Shown here: positions 33,611-42,027 of the stretch, piece by piece
Position numbering within the stretch: the first letter of the stretch is position 1
Layout of the letters: every line of letters starts with the position of its first letter
Source: Microbacterium karelineae
Lineage (GTDB): Bacteria; Actinomycetota; Actinomycetes; Actinomycetales; Microbacteriaceae
NCBI RefSeq assembly: GCF_009745985.1
Contig: NZ_WFIX01000175.1
Location: 372,001 to 436,000 of the forward strand
Length of the DNA: 64,000 bases
Direction of reading: 5' to 3'
Made by a program: the position numbers and the translations under genes
Notes under the pieces: model-generated
The model's input: the letters and a program-made list of their open reading frames with translations, nothing else
The model's database searches: none
What the model was told of the DNA's origin: nothing

Positions 33611-34582
33611 ATGCCCATCACCTCGATCGACACCGATCACGAGACCCTCACCACGTCGATCGTCGCTGACTTCGCGGCGAGCCGGCAGCGCCTCTGGGAT
33701 GCCTACGCGGATCCGCGCCTCATCGAGCAGTTCTGGGGCCCCGAGACGTACCCGGCGACCTTCACCCGACACGACATGTTCCCCGGCGGCCAGAGCCGCT
33801 ACTCCATGACCGGTCCCGAAGGCGATGTCGCCGCGGGGTACTGGGAATTCCTGTCCGTCGACGCACCGAACTCGTTCGAGGTGCTCAACGGGTTCGCGGG
33901 CGAGGACGGCGAGCCGAACCGCGACATGCCGTCGATGCGCATGGAGTTCGCCTTCGAGGACACAGGCGACGGCTCGCGCCTCACGGTCGTCACCCACTTC
34001 AACAGTCTGGAGGAGCTCGAGCAGCTCGTCGAGATGGGGATGATCGAGGGCACGACGTCCGCGATGAGCCAGATCGACGCCGTCCTCGCTGACCTCAGGA
34101 CCTTCGCCGCCGACATCCCGACGCACATGCAGAAGCTCTCGGACACGCAGGTGCGCGTCTCGCGCGTGATCCGCGGATCCGTGGAGGACGTGTGGCGCGC
34201 GCACCACGACGTCGAGCTGCTGCGGAAGTGGATGTACGGGATGGACGGGTGGGAGCTCACCGAGTGCGTCCCGCCCGCGGGGAAGGGCTCGTCGACGCGC
34301 TACCGCTGGGTGCCGGGCGAGGGCGTCGACGGCGAGGCCTTCAGCATCATCGGCGATGTGCTCGATTCGGATGCGCCCCACAGGCTCGTCCACACGGAGC
34401 AGATGGAGGGGTACCCCGGCACGACGATCAACGAGCTCACGCTCACGGCCGTGCCCGAGGGCACCCTCCTCGTCTACGTCATGACGTACGAGAGCGCCGA
34501 GGTCCGCGATCAGATCCTCGCGACAGGCATGACCGACGGGATGGAGCTCAGCTACCAGCGCCTGGACGGCGTGCTCGCCTGA
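33611..34582 (+). CDS. tandem SRPBCC (AHSA1-type) protein
   Basis: A 323-residue protein made of two AHSA1/START-like domains. The first (about 10-150) contains RQRLWDAYADPRLIEQFWGP and the second (about 165-315) contains VEDVWRAHHDVELLRKW. Each is a helix-grip fold that binds small hydrophobic ligands. The pairing with an ArsR regulator is common in actinobacteria. The ligand is unknown. Most relatives have a single domain, so the duplication is a feature of this subgroup. Confidence 0.87.
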   Translation: MPITSIDTDHETLTTSIVADFAASRQRLWDAYADPRLIEQFWGPETYPATFTRHDMFPGGQSRYSMTGPEGDVAAGYWEFLSVDAPNSFEVLNGFAGEDGEPNRDMPSMRMEFAFEDTGDGSRLTVVTHFNSLEELEQLVEMGMIEGTTSAMSQIDAVLADLRTFAADIPTHMQKLSDTQVRVSRVIRGSVEDVWRAHHDVELLRKWMYGMDGWELTECVPPAGKGSSTRYRWVPGEGVDGEAFSIIGDVLDSDAPHRLVHTEQMEGYPGTTINELTLTAVPEGTLLVYVMTYESAEVRDQILATGMTDGMELSYQRLDGVLA

Positions 34583-34589
34583 CGGCGAC

Positions 34590-34627
34590 GGAGCGGGGTG
34601 CGCGGCGGGAGCCGTGCATCCCGCTCC
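34590..34627. terminator. bidirectional terminator
   Basis: GGAGCGGG-GTGC (34590-34601) pairs with GCAT-CCCGCTCC (34616-34627) with one wobble, between convergent genes. Confidence 0.7.
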
Positions 34628-34634
34628 GCGCGCG

Positions 34635-35264
34635 TCACGCCTCGACGCGGATCCCCAGAGCGTCTGCGAAAGCGGCCGCCATCGCGTCGGCCTGCGCGGG
34701 GGCGACCGTGGCGCCGCGCAGGCTCTGGATGTTCCGGATGCGCGCGATGTCGGCGCCGCGCAGGTCGAGGCTCTTCGCGCGCATCTCGCGCGCGTCGAGC
34801 TCGCCGATCTCGCAGCCCTGGATCCGCGTGTCCTCGACGGTCGCGAGCGGCATGTCGAGCGAGCGGATCCGGCTGTTCGCCAGCAGCACGCTCTCGAGGC
34901 GGGCCCCGGCGACCGTCAGGTAGTCGACGCGCACATCCTCGAGGATCACGTCGGCGACGCGCGCGCCCTGCAGGTCGAGCGCGCCGATGCGCCCGCCGCG
35001 GATGCGCACGCGGCGGAGCGACGCGTCGCGGAGATCCAGGTTCGGGCACACGAGGCCGTCGAAGGCGACATCGATGAGCGTCGCGCCGCGCCCCGCCACG
35101 TGGTCGAGCGTCGCGGGCAGGACGACCCACTCGGTGAGATGGGCATGGGCGATGTCGACCTCGCCTGCCCAGGTGAGGTCCGTCGCATCGAGTTCGGCGT
35201 GCGCACCGGAGTCCGAGGAGTGCGCGCGGCGCGCGGGGAGGTCGGGTGGCGAGGGGGCGCGCAT
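34635..35264 (-). CDS. pentapeptide-repeat-like protein
   Basis: A 209-residue protein with a run of A(D/N)LXX-like pentapeptides, for example CPNLDLRDASLRRVRIRGG and LDLQGARVADVILEDVRVD, then LDMPLATVED. This predicts a right-handed quadrilateral beta-helix. A non-repeat C-terminal helix (ADAMAAAFADALGIRVEA) may dimerise. Some such proteins (MfpA, Qnr) mimic DNA and bind gyrase, but most have unknown roles and nothing here indicates gyrase. It is divergent from ileS. Confidence 0.82.
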   Translation of the reverse strand: MRAPSPPDLPARRAHSSDSGAHAELDATDLTWAGEVDIAHAHLTEWVVLPATLDHVAGRGATLIDVAFDGLVCPNLDLRDASLRRVRIRGGRIGALDLQGARVADVILEDVRVDYLTVAGARLESVLLANSRIRSLDMPLATVEDTRIQGCEIGELDAREMRAKSLDLRGADIARIRNIQSLRGATVAPAQADAMAAAFADALGIRVEA

Positions 35265-35336
35265 CAGGCGACCGCGGTGTCGGAGAGCGTCACGGGCCCA
35301 CCCTAGCGCCGTCGTGCGGAGCGGGCCCGCGCGGGG

Positions 35337-35551
35337 TAGAATCTCATCGCAACAGCATCGATCCGGCCATCACCGGGGAGCTCGCGGAAGAACGGCTGCT
35401 CGCAGCCCAGTAGAACCGCGCGGGGCAGGCCCGTCACAGCTGCAGTGAGAGGGGCATCGCGCGCGATGCAACGCGGGGTGGTACCGCGGCCCCTGCCGGG
35501 CGATCGGCAGAGCGTCGTCCTCGCAGTTCGTGACATACGAGACTGCTGGAG
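35337..35551 (+). promoter_or_regulatory. T-box riboswitch controlling ileS (translational type)
   Basis: A TAGAAT -10 box (35337-35342) precedes the leader. A short Stem I has CCGG-CCATCA-CCGG with the isoleucine specifier ATC at 35369-35371. The conserved T-box runs from 35470 to 35489 and includes GGGTGGTACCGCGG. There is no terminator with a T-run. Instead CTCGCAGT (35520-35527) can pair with ACTGC and GAG in 35542-35551, which masks the GGAG ribosome site. Uncharged tRNA-Ile should free translation. This is the known actinobacterial ileS arrangement. Confidence 0.9.
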
Positions 35552-35555
35552 TGAG

Positions 35556-38500
35556 ATGACCTACCCGAAGAGCGCGTTCGGCCCCGCCGCGGATGCCGTC
35601 ACCCCCTCGCCGCGCTTCCCCGAGATCGAGGAGGAGATCCTCGAGTTCTGGAAGCAGGACGACACCTTCCGCGCGTCGATCGCGCAGCGCGAGGGCGCCG
35701 ACGAGTGGGTCTTCTATGACGGCCCGCCGTTCGCGAACGGCCTGCCCCACTACGGGCACCTGCTCACGGGATACGCGAAGGACCTCTTCCCGCGCTTCCA
35801 CACGATGCTCGGGCAGAAGGTCGATCGCGTCTTCGGCTGGGACACGCACGGGCTCCCGGCCGAGCTCGAGGCGATGAAGCAGCTCGGCATCACGGAGAAG
35901 AGCGAGATCGAGCAGATGGGGATCGACGCCTTCAACGCGAAGGCGCGAGAATCGGTCCTCGCCTACACGCGGGAGTGGGAGGACTACGTCACCCGCCAGG
36001 CGCGCTGGGTCGACTTCGAGCGCGGGTACAAGACGCTGAACGCGAGCTACATGGAGAGCGTCCTGTGGGCGTTCAAGCAGCTGCACGACAAGGGCCTCGC
36101 CTACGAGGGATACCGTGTGCTGCCATACTGCTGGCGCGACCAGACGCCGCTCAGCAACCACGAGCTGCGCATGGACGACGACGTGTACCAGGACCGCCAG
36201 GATCCCTCGGTGACGGTGACGTTCCCCTTCGCGGGCGACAGGGCGGCGGCGCTCGGCCTCGACGGCGTCGCGGCGCTCGCCTGGACGACGACCCCGTGGA
36301 CCCTGCCGACGAACTCCTCGCTCGCCGTCGGTCCCGACATCGCCTACGTCGTGGTGCCCGCCGGCCCCGACGGGGCGAAGGAGGGCGCGCGCGGATCCGC
36401 CTTCCTCCTCGCCGAGGACCTCCTCGCGGGCTACGCGAAGGACCTCGGCTACGCCGAGGTCGACGACGCGCGGGCCGCCGTGACGAAGCGCCTCGCCGGC
36501 GCCGAACTCGCGGGCGTGCGTTTCGCGCCCCTGTTCGACTACTTCGTCGACGCCGAGGCGTGGGGAACCGAGAATGCGTGGCAGATCCTCGTCGACGACT
36601 ACGTCACGACGAGCGATGGCACGGGCGTCGTGCACCAGGCCCCCGCCTACGGTGAGGATGACAAGCGGCTGAACGACGCCGCGGGCATCCCGACGATCGT
36701 GTCGCTCGGCGACGATGGGCGCTTCCTCGACATCGTGCCGGACTTCGCCGGCGATCTGTGGCTCGACGCGAACATGGACATCGTGCGCCGCCTGCGCGGC
36801 GACGGTCGCCTGCTGCGCCTGCAGTCGTATGTCCACAGCTACCCGCACTGCTGGCGCTGCCGGAACCCGCTCATCTACAAGGCCGTCTCGAGCTGGTTCA
36901 TCCGCGTGACCGAGTTCAAGGACCGCCTCGTCGAGCTGAACGAGCAGATCACCTGGGCGCCCGAGAACGTCAAGCACGGCCAGTTCGGCAAGTGGGTCGA
37001 GGGCGCGCGCGACTGGTCGATCAGCCGCAATCGCTTCTGGGGCTCGCCGATCCCTGTGTGGAAGTCGGACGATCCGAATCACCCGCGCGTCGACGTGTAC
37101 GGCTCGCTCGATGAGATCGAGCGCGACTTCGGTGCCCTGCCGCGGAACGAGCAGGGCGAGGTCGACATGCACCGCCCCTACATCGACGAGCTGACGCGCC
37201 CGAATCCCGACGACCCGACGGGGACGAGCACGATGCGACGCATCGAGGACGTCTTCGATGTGTGGTTCGACTCGGGATCAATGCCGTTCGCGCAGGTGCA
37301 CTACCCGTTCGAGAACAAGGACTGGTTCGACTCGCACGCGCCCGCCGACTTCATCGTCGAGTACATCGGCCAGACCCGCGGGTGGTTCTACGTCATGCAC
37401 GTGCTCTCGGGCGCGCTCTTCGACCGCCCCGCCTATACGGGCGTGTCGTGTCACGGCATCGTGCTCGGCAGCGACGGCCAGAAGATGTCGAAGTCGCTGC
37501 GCAACTACCCCGACGTGAACGAGGTGCTCGACCGCGACGGATCCGACGCCATGCGGTGGTTCCTCATGTCGTCGAGCGTGCTGCGCGGCGGCAACCTCTC
37601 GGTGACGGAGGAGGGGATCCGCCAGGGCGTGCGGGAGTTCCTCCTGCCGCTGTGGAACTCGTGGTACTTCTTCTCGACCTACGCCAACGCGGCCGGCGGG
37701 CAGGGGGGATCCGGGTATGAGGCCGAGCGGTCGACCTCGTCGTCCGATGTCCTCGACCGCTACATCCTCGCCCTGACAGGCGAACTGGCGGACGCCGTGA
37801 AGGGCGACCTCGAGCGCCTCGACTCGACGACCGCGTCGGCGCGCCTGCGCGACTTCGCCGAGGTGCTGACGAACTGGTACATCCGCCGCTCGCGCGACCG
37901 CTTCTGGGAGGGCGTGACCGACGACCCGGCGAGTCGGCAGGCGTTCGACACCCTCTTCACCGTCCTCGAGACGCTGTGCCGTATCGCGGCGCCGATGATC
38001 CCGCTCGTGTCGGAGCGCGTGTGGCAGGGCCTCACGGGCGGCCGCAGCGTGCACCTGACCGACTGGCCGGCCTCGGCCGAGTTCCCCGCGGCGTCCGACA
38101 TCCGCGAGGCGATGGACGCCGTGCGGGAGGTGTCGAGCGTCGCGAACGCGCTGCGCAAGAAGGAGAAGCTGCGCGTGCGCCTGCCGCTGGCATCGCTCAC
38201 GGTCGTGGCGCCCGGATCCGACGGGCTGAGCCGATTCGAGGACATCCTGCGCGACGAACTGAACGTCAAGCGCGTCGAGTTCGACGAGCTGGGCGCCGAC
38301 ACTGCGGAGCGGTACGGCATCTCACGCCGCCTCACGGTCAACGCGCGCGCGATGGGACCGCGCCTCGGAAAGCAGGTGCAGCAGGTCATCAAGGCGTCCA
38401 AGTCCGGCGATTGGAGCGAGGCAGACGGCGTCGTGACGGCGGGTGGGATCGCCCTCGAGCCGGGCGAGTTCGAGCTCGCGCTCGACACGTCCGGCCGCCC

Positions 38501-38870
38501 GGCCGGCGAGGCGATCGCGACGCTGCCGGGCGGCGGCTTCGTGATCCTCGACACCACGACGACGCCCGACCTCGAGGCGGAGGGCCTGGCGCGCGACCTC
38601 ATCCGCGCCGTCCAGGACACGCGAAAGTCGGCCGGCTTCGAGGTGAGCGACCGGATCCACCTGCAGCTCATGTTCGCCTTCGCCGACGACCGCGCCGCCG
38701 TCGACCGCGGGTGGGACGCCGCGGACGTCGCGGGGGAGACCCTCGCCGTCTCGCACGAGATCGACGAGGGCACCGCGGGCGCGGAGTTCGAGCAGGTGAT
38801 CCCGGCCGGCAAGTACGCGAACGCCGGTGATGTGACGATCGCCGTCGCCCGGATCGGGGGCGCCCTGTGA
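35556..38870 (+). CDS. ileS: isoleucyl-tRNA synthetase
   Basis: This class Ia synthetase (1104 aa) charges tRNA-Ile. The HIGH motif is GLPHYGHLL near residue 60, and the KMSKS loop is [13 protein letters not shown] a little past the middle. The CP1 editing domain contains the [11 protein letters not shown] segment. The long C-terminal region and size match the eukaryote-like IleS type (IleS2), often linked to reduced mupirocin sensitivity. The ATG at 35556 follows GGAG, which the upstream T-box can hide. The stop overlaps the folC start (GTGA). Confidence 0.96.
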   Translation: MTYPKSAFGPAADAVTPSPRFPEIEEEILEFWKQDDTFRASIAQREGADEWVFYDGPPFANGLPHYGHLLTGYAKDLFPRFHTMLGQKVDRVFGWDTHGLPAELEAMKQLGITEKSEIEQMGIDAFNAKARESVLAYTREWEDYVTRQARWVDFERGYKTLNASYMESVLWAFKQLHDKGLAYEGYRVLPYCWRDQTPLSNHELRMDDDVYQDRQDPSVTVTFPFAGDRAAALGLDGVAALAWTTTPWTLPTNSSLAVGPDIAYVVVPAGPDGAKEGARGSAFLLAEDLLAGYAKDLGYAEVDDARAAVTKRLAGAELAGVRFAPLFDYFVDAEAWGTENAWQILVDDYVTTSDGTGVVHQAPAYGEDDKRLNDAAGIPTIVSLGDDGRFLDIVPDFAGDLWLDANMDIVRRLRGDGRLLRLQSYVHSYPHCWRCRNPLIYKAVSSWFIRVTEFKDRLVELNEQITWAPENVKHGQFGKWVEGARDWSISRNRFWGSPIPVWKSDDPNHPRVDVYGSLDEIERDFGALPRNEQGEVDMHRPYIDELTRPNPDDPTGTSTMRRIEDVFDVWFDSGSMPFAQVHYPFENKDWFDSHAPADFIVEYIGQTRGWFYVMHVLSGALFDRPAYTGVSCHGIVLGSDGQKMSKSLRNYPDVNEVLDRDGSDAMRWFLMSSSVLRGGNLSVTEEGIRQGVREFLLPLWNSWYFFSTYANAAGGQGGSGYEAERSTSSSDVLDRYILALTGELADAVKGDLERLDSTTASARLRDFAEVLTNWYIRRSRDRFWEGVTDDPASRQAFDTLFTVLETLCRIAAPMIPLVSERVWQGLTGGRSVHLTDWPASAEFPAASDIREAMDAVREVSSVANALRKKEKLRVRLPLASLTVVAPGSDGLSRFEDILRDELNVKRVEFDELGADTAERYGISRRLTVNARAMGPRLGKQVQQVIKASKSGDWSEADGVVTAGGIALEPGEFELALDTSGRPAGEAIATLPGGGFVILDTTTTPDLEAEGLARDLIRAVQDTRKSAGFEVSDRIHLQLMFAFADDRAAVDRGWDAADVAGETLAVSHEIDEGTAGAEFEQVIPAGKYANAGDVTIAVARIGGAL

Positions 38871-40213
38871 GCGGCTCAGACATCCAGCGCGCCGACGCGG
38901 TCTACGCGAAGCTCCTCGCCCGTGCCGGCGAGGCGTGGGTCGAGCCGCGCCTCGAACGCACGGCGCGCCTGCTCGAGTTCCTCGACGACCCGCAGCACAC
39001 CTACCGCGTCGTGCACGTTACGGGCACCAACGGCAAGACATCGACGGCGCGCATCATCGAGTCGTTGATCCGCGCCCACGGTCTTCGCACCGGGCTGTTC
39101 ACGAGCCCGCACCTCGTGCGATTCACGGAGAGGATCCTCATCGACGGCGAGCCGATCGCCGACGACGCGGTCGCCGACGCGTGGGACGAGATCGAGCCGT
39201 TCCTGCCGCTCGTCGACGCCGAGCTCGCGGCCGATGGGCAGAACCCGCTGACGTTCTTCGAACTGCTCACGGCGCTCGCCTTCGTGGCCTGCGCCGACGC
39301 GCCCGTCGACGTCCTCGTCCTCGAGGTCGGCATGGGCGGCGCCTGGGACTCGACGAACACCGCCGACGGCGACGTCGCGGTCATCACGCCCGTCGACATG
39401 GACCACGCGAGCCGCCTCGGAAGCACCCGCGAGGAGATCGCGGAGGTCAAGGCGGGCATCATCAAGCCGGGCGCGCACGTCGTCTCCGCCCGGCAGGAGC
39501 CCGGTGTCGCGGCGGTCCTGCGGCGCGTCGCCGCGGAGAAGGGCGCAACGATCGCCTTCGAGGGCGACGAGTTCGCCGTGACGGGCGATGTGCTCGCCGT
39601 CGGAGGACAGCTCGTGACGATCCGTGGTCTCGCGGGGGAGTACGACGAGGAGTACCTGCCCCTGTACGGCCGCCACCAGGGCGACAACGCGGCCCTTGCG
39701 GTCGCGGCCGTCGAGTCGCTCATCGGCGGCGGCGCGCAGCGGATCGCCGGTGACGTGCGCACACAGGGCTTCGCCGAGGTCGCCTCGCCGGGGCGGCTGC
39801 AGCTCATCGGCACGGAGCCGACCGTGATCGTCGACGCGGCGCACAACCCGCACGGCGCGCGCGCCCTCGTGAGCGCGCTGCGCGAGGCGTTCGACTTCGA
39901 CGAGTGGGGCGTGGTGCTCGGTGTCATGGCGGATAAGGACATCGCGGGCCTCATCGAGGCGCTGAAGCCCGTCGCGACCCACCTGTTCGCCACGCAGTCC
40001 GACTCCGAGCGCTCCGCGCCCGCCGATGAGGTCGCGGACGCGGCGGAGGAGCTGGGGCTGCGTCCGACTGTGCACGCGAACATCGCCGAGGCGATGGACG
40101 CGGCACGCGAATGGGCCGAGGAGGGGGAGCGGCGCGCGATCGTCGTCGCCGGATCCATCGTCCTCGGCGGCGAGGCGATCGCCCTCGCGCGCGTCGAGGA
40201 GTGGAAGGCCTAG
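38867..40213 (+). CDS. folC: dihydrofolate/folylpolyglutamate synthase
   Basis: This 448-residue ligase adds glutamate to dihydropteroate and to folates. The ATP loop is [10 protein letters not shown], and the Mur-ligase-like fold continues with [24 protein letters not shown] and the C-terminal domain motif [13 protein letters not shown]. It is coupled to ileS by a four-base overlap and followed by a DUF4233 gene without spacing, the usual order in this lineage. Confidence 0.95.
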   Translation: MSGSDIQRADAVYAKLLARAGEAWVEPRLERTARLLEFLDDPQHTYRVVHVTGTNGKTSTARIIESLIRAHGLRTGLFTSPHLVRFTERILIDGEPIADDAVADAWDEIEPFLPLVDAELAADGQNPLTFFELLTALAFVACADAPVDVLVLEVGMGGAWDSTNTADGDVAVITPVDMDHASRLGSTREEIAEVKAGIIKPGAHVVSARQEPGVAAVLRRVAAEKGATIAFEGDEFAVTGDVLAVGGQLVTIRGLAGEYDEEYLPLYGRHQGDNAALAVAAVESLIGGGAQRIAGDVRTQGFAEVASPGRLQLIGTEPTVIVDAAHNPHGARALVSALREAFDFDEWGVVLGVMADKDIAGLIEALKPVATHLFATQSDSERSAPADEVADAAEELGLRPTVHANIAEAMDAAREWAEEGERRAIVVAGSIVLGGEAIALARVEEWKA

Positions 40214-40624
40214 ATGACCGCCGCCGCTCCCCGCGCCCGCCGCTATCGCACCCTGCCCGAGAAGATCGGATCCGTCGTCCTCGGGTTCGAGGCGATCGTC
40301 GTGTTCCTCGCGGGGCTCGTCATCTTCGGCCTGCGCGCCCTGCCCTCCTCGGTGCCGCCGTGGTGGGGGATCGTCGCGGGCGCCGTCATGCTCGTCGTCC
40401 TGCTCGCCCTGAGCGGGGCGCTCCGGTGGCGATGGGCGCGCGTGACCGGCTGGATCCTCCAGGGCGTGATCGCGCTCGGCGCGCTCCTCGTTCCCTCGAT
40501 CCTGCTCGTGACGATCATCTTCGGCGCGATGTGGGCCTACGCCATGATCGGCGGTGCGCGGATCGAGCGCCGGGTCCAGGCGCAGCGCTCCGCGGCGGGC
40601 GGCGACCTCCCAGACACGCCGTAG
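40214..40624 (+). CDS. DUF4233 membrane protein
   Basis: A 136-residue protein with about four hydrophobic segments: VLGFEAIVVFLAGLVIFGL, WWGIVAGAVMLVVLLALSG, a third in WILQGVIALGALLVPSI and a fourth in LLVTIIFGAMWAYAMI. It belongs to a small actinobacterial membrane family (DUF4233) found between folC and ndk. The function is unknown. Its ATG directly follows the folC stop. Confidence 0.88.
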   Translation: MTAAAPRARRYRTLPEKIGSVVLGFEAIVVFLAGLVIFGLRALPSSVPPWWGIVAGAVMLVVLLALSGALRWRWARVTGWILQGVIALGALLVPSILLVTIIFGAMWAYAMIGGARIERRVQAQRSAAGGDLPDTP

Positions 40625-40677
40625 CGTCGCCGCGATAGGTTCGGTGCGTCCCCTCCCCGACACAGGAAGGCTTCCCC

Positions 40678-41094
40678 ATGGCCACAGAAGAGACCCTCGT
40701 CCTCGTCAAGCCCGACGGCGTCGCGCGCGGCCTGACCGGCCAGATCCTCGCCCGCATCGAGGCGAAGGGATACGAGATCGTCGACATCCGCAAGCTCACG
40801 CCCGGCCGCGAGGTGCTCGCCGCGCACTACGCCGAGCACGAGAGCAAGCCCTTCTACGAGCCGCTCGTCGAGTTCATGTCGTCCGGCGATGTCGTCGCGG
40901 TGCGCGTGGCGGGACATCGCGTCATCGAGGGCTTCCGCTCGCTCGCCGGCGCGACCGAGCCGACGACGGCCGCGCCGGGGACGATCCGCGGCGACCTCGG
41001 CCGCGACTGGGGCCTCAAGGTCCAGCAGAACCTCGTGCACGGCTCGGACAGCCACGAGTCGGCGGCGCGCGAGCTCGCGCTCTGGTTCAGCTGA
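40678..41094 (+). CDS. ndk: nucleoside diphosphate kinase
   Basis: This 138-residue enzyme balances nucleoside triphosphates using a phosphohistidine. The active-site His121 is in NLVHGSDS. Other family segments are LVKPDGVARGL and GTIRGDLG. A site AGGAAGG lies before the ATG. A terminator follows at once, so ndk ends the folC-DUF4233-ndk unit. Confidence 0.97.
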   Translation: MATEETLVLVKPDGVARGLTGQILARIEAKGYEIVDIRKLTPGREVLAAHYAEHESKPFYEPLVEFMSSGDVVAVRVAGHRVIEGFRSLAGATEPTTAAPGTIRGDLGRDWGLKVQQNLVHGSDSHESAARELALWFS

Positions 41095-41105
41095 CCACGC
41101 GACAG

Positions 41106-41142
41106 ACGAACGGCGCCCCACGAGATGCGGGGCGCCGTTCGT
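41106..41142. terminator. bidirectional terminator between ndk and VKOR gene
   Basis: A perfect 14-bp stem (ACGAACGGCGCCCC at 41106-41119, complement at 41129-41142) with a nine-base loop lies between convergent genes. Confidence 0.88.
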
Positions 41143-41152
41143 CGTTCCGGCG

Positions 41153-41752
41153 TCAGCCGAAGAGCTGCTCGAGCAGCGGCAGCCGCACGGCCGCGAGGAC
41201 CGCGATGACGACATACGACACGGTCGCGAGGAGCGGAAGCCACGCCATGAGCGAGTCGGCGGCCTTCCGCGCTCCCGCCGGGAGCGGGATCGCGCCGATG
41301 CGCACGCTGTGCAGCAGCACCGCGTAGAACGACGGGATCGTCACGACCCAGGTGGCCATGCACCAGGGGCAGAGCGTGCCGATGAAGAAGATGCTCTGCC
41401 AGATGAGCCAGCACACGAAGCCGAATGCGAACGTCATGCCCACCGTGAAGAGCACCCAGAACCATTTCGCGAAGCGGGCGCCGGCGAGGATCGCCATCCC
41501 GACGACGACCGGCGCCATCCAGCCGACCAGGCCGATGAGCGGGTTCGGGAAGCCGAAGGCGGACCCCTGCGCCGAGTCGAGGTTCGCGCCGCACTGCACG
41601 AGGATGCTGAAGTCGCAGCCGGCCACGTGCGTCGGATCCTCGAGGACTGCGATCTTCTCGAGCGTCAGGGCGAACGCCGCGCCGATGCCGACGATGCCGG
41701 CCACGACGAGCCAGATGGCGAGAGCGGTGGGGCGCTTCTGCGTCTGCTGCAT
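41153..41752 (-). CDS. vitamin K epoxide reductase family protein
   Basis: A 199-residue inner-membrane protein with about five helices. It has the loop cysteines GCDFSILVQCG and the active CxxC in GTLCPWCMAT. Bacterial VKOR enzymes reoxidise a DsbA-like protein and pass electrons to menaquinone, making them the DsbB equivalent in actinobacteria. No DsbA domain is fused here. The start at 41752 (MQQTQKR) gives a short basic N-terminus before the first helix. Confidence 0.93.
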   Translation of the reverse strand: MQQTQKRPTALAIWLVVAGIVGIGAAFALTLEKIAVLEDPTHVAGCDFSILVQCGANLDSAQGSAFGFPNPLIGLVGWMAPVVVGMAILAGARFAKWFWVLFTVGMTFAFGFVCWLIWQSIFFIGTLCPWCMATWVVTIPSFYAVLLHSVRIGAIPLPAGARKAADSLMAWLPLLATVSYVVIAVLAAVRLPLLEQLFG

Positions 41753-41837
41753 GGATCCAGTCTCCCATCGAGCGGGCCGATGCGACGCGCCGAGGGCCGG
41801 GAGTGCCATGAGAATGCGCGGATCGACGCCAAGGTGA

Positions 41838-42027
41838 GATAATGACTCTGGATCCTCGCCGCGCACGCGCCCCGGGGAGCCTGAGAAGAAGACTTCGGAG
41901 CAACGGATGCTCCGCGCGACCAGAGCCGACCAGGCCGGTCGCTGACCAGTGAGAAGCTGCTCCGCCACGCGAGAGTCAGCACGATTTCCACGGGTGAGAG
42001 ACCGCCCGTGCAGGGAGTTCGCCAGAG
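41838..42027 (+). promoter_or_regulatory. rne promoter box and 180-base leader
   Basis: GATAAT (41838-41843) is a good -10 box, and it leaves an untranslated leader of about 180 bases before the RNase E/G start. Long leaders on rne are used for self-control in other bacteria. I saw no named motif here, so autoregulation is only a possibility. Confidence 0.4.
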
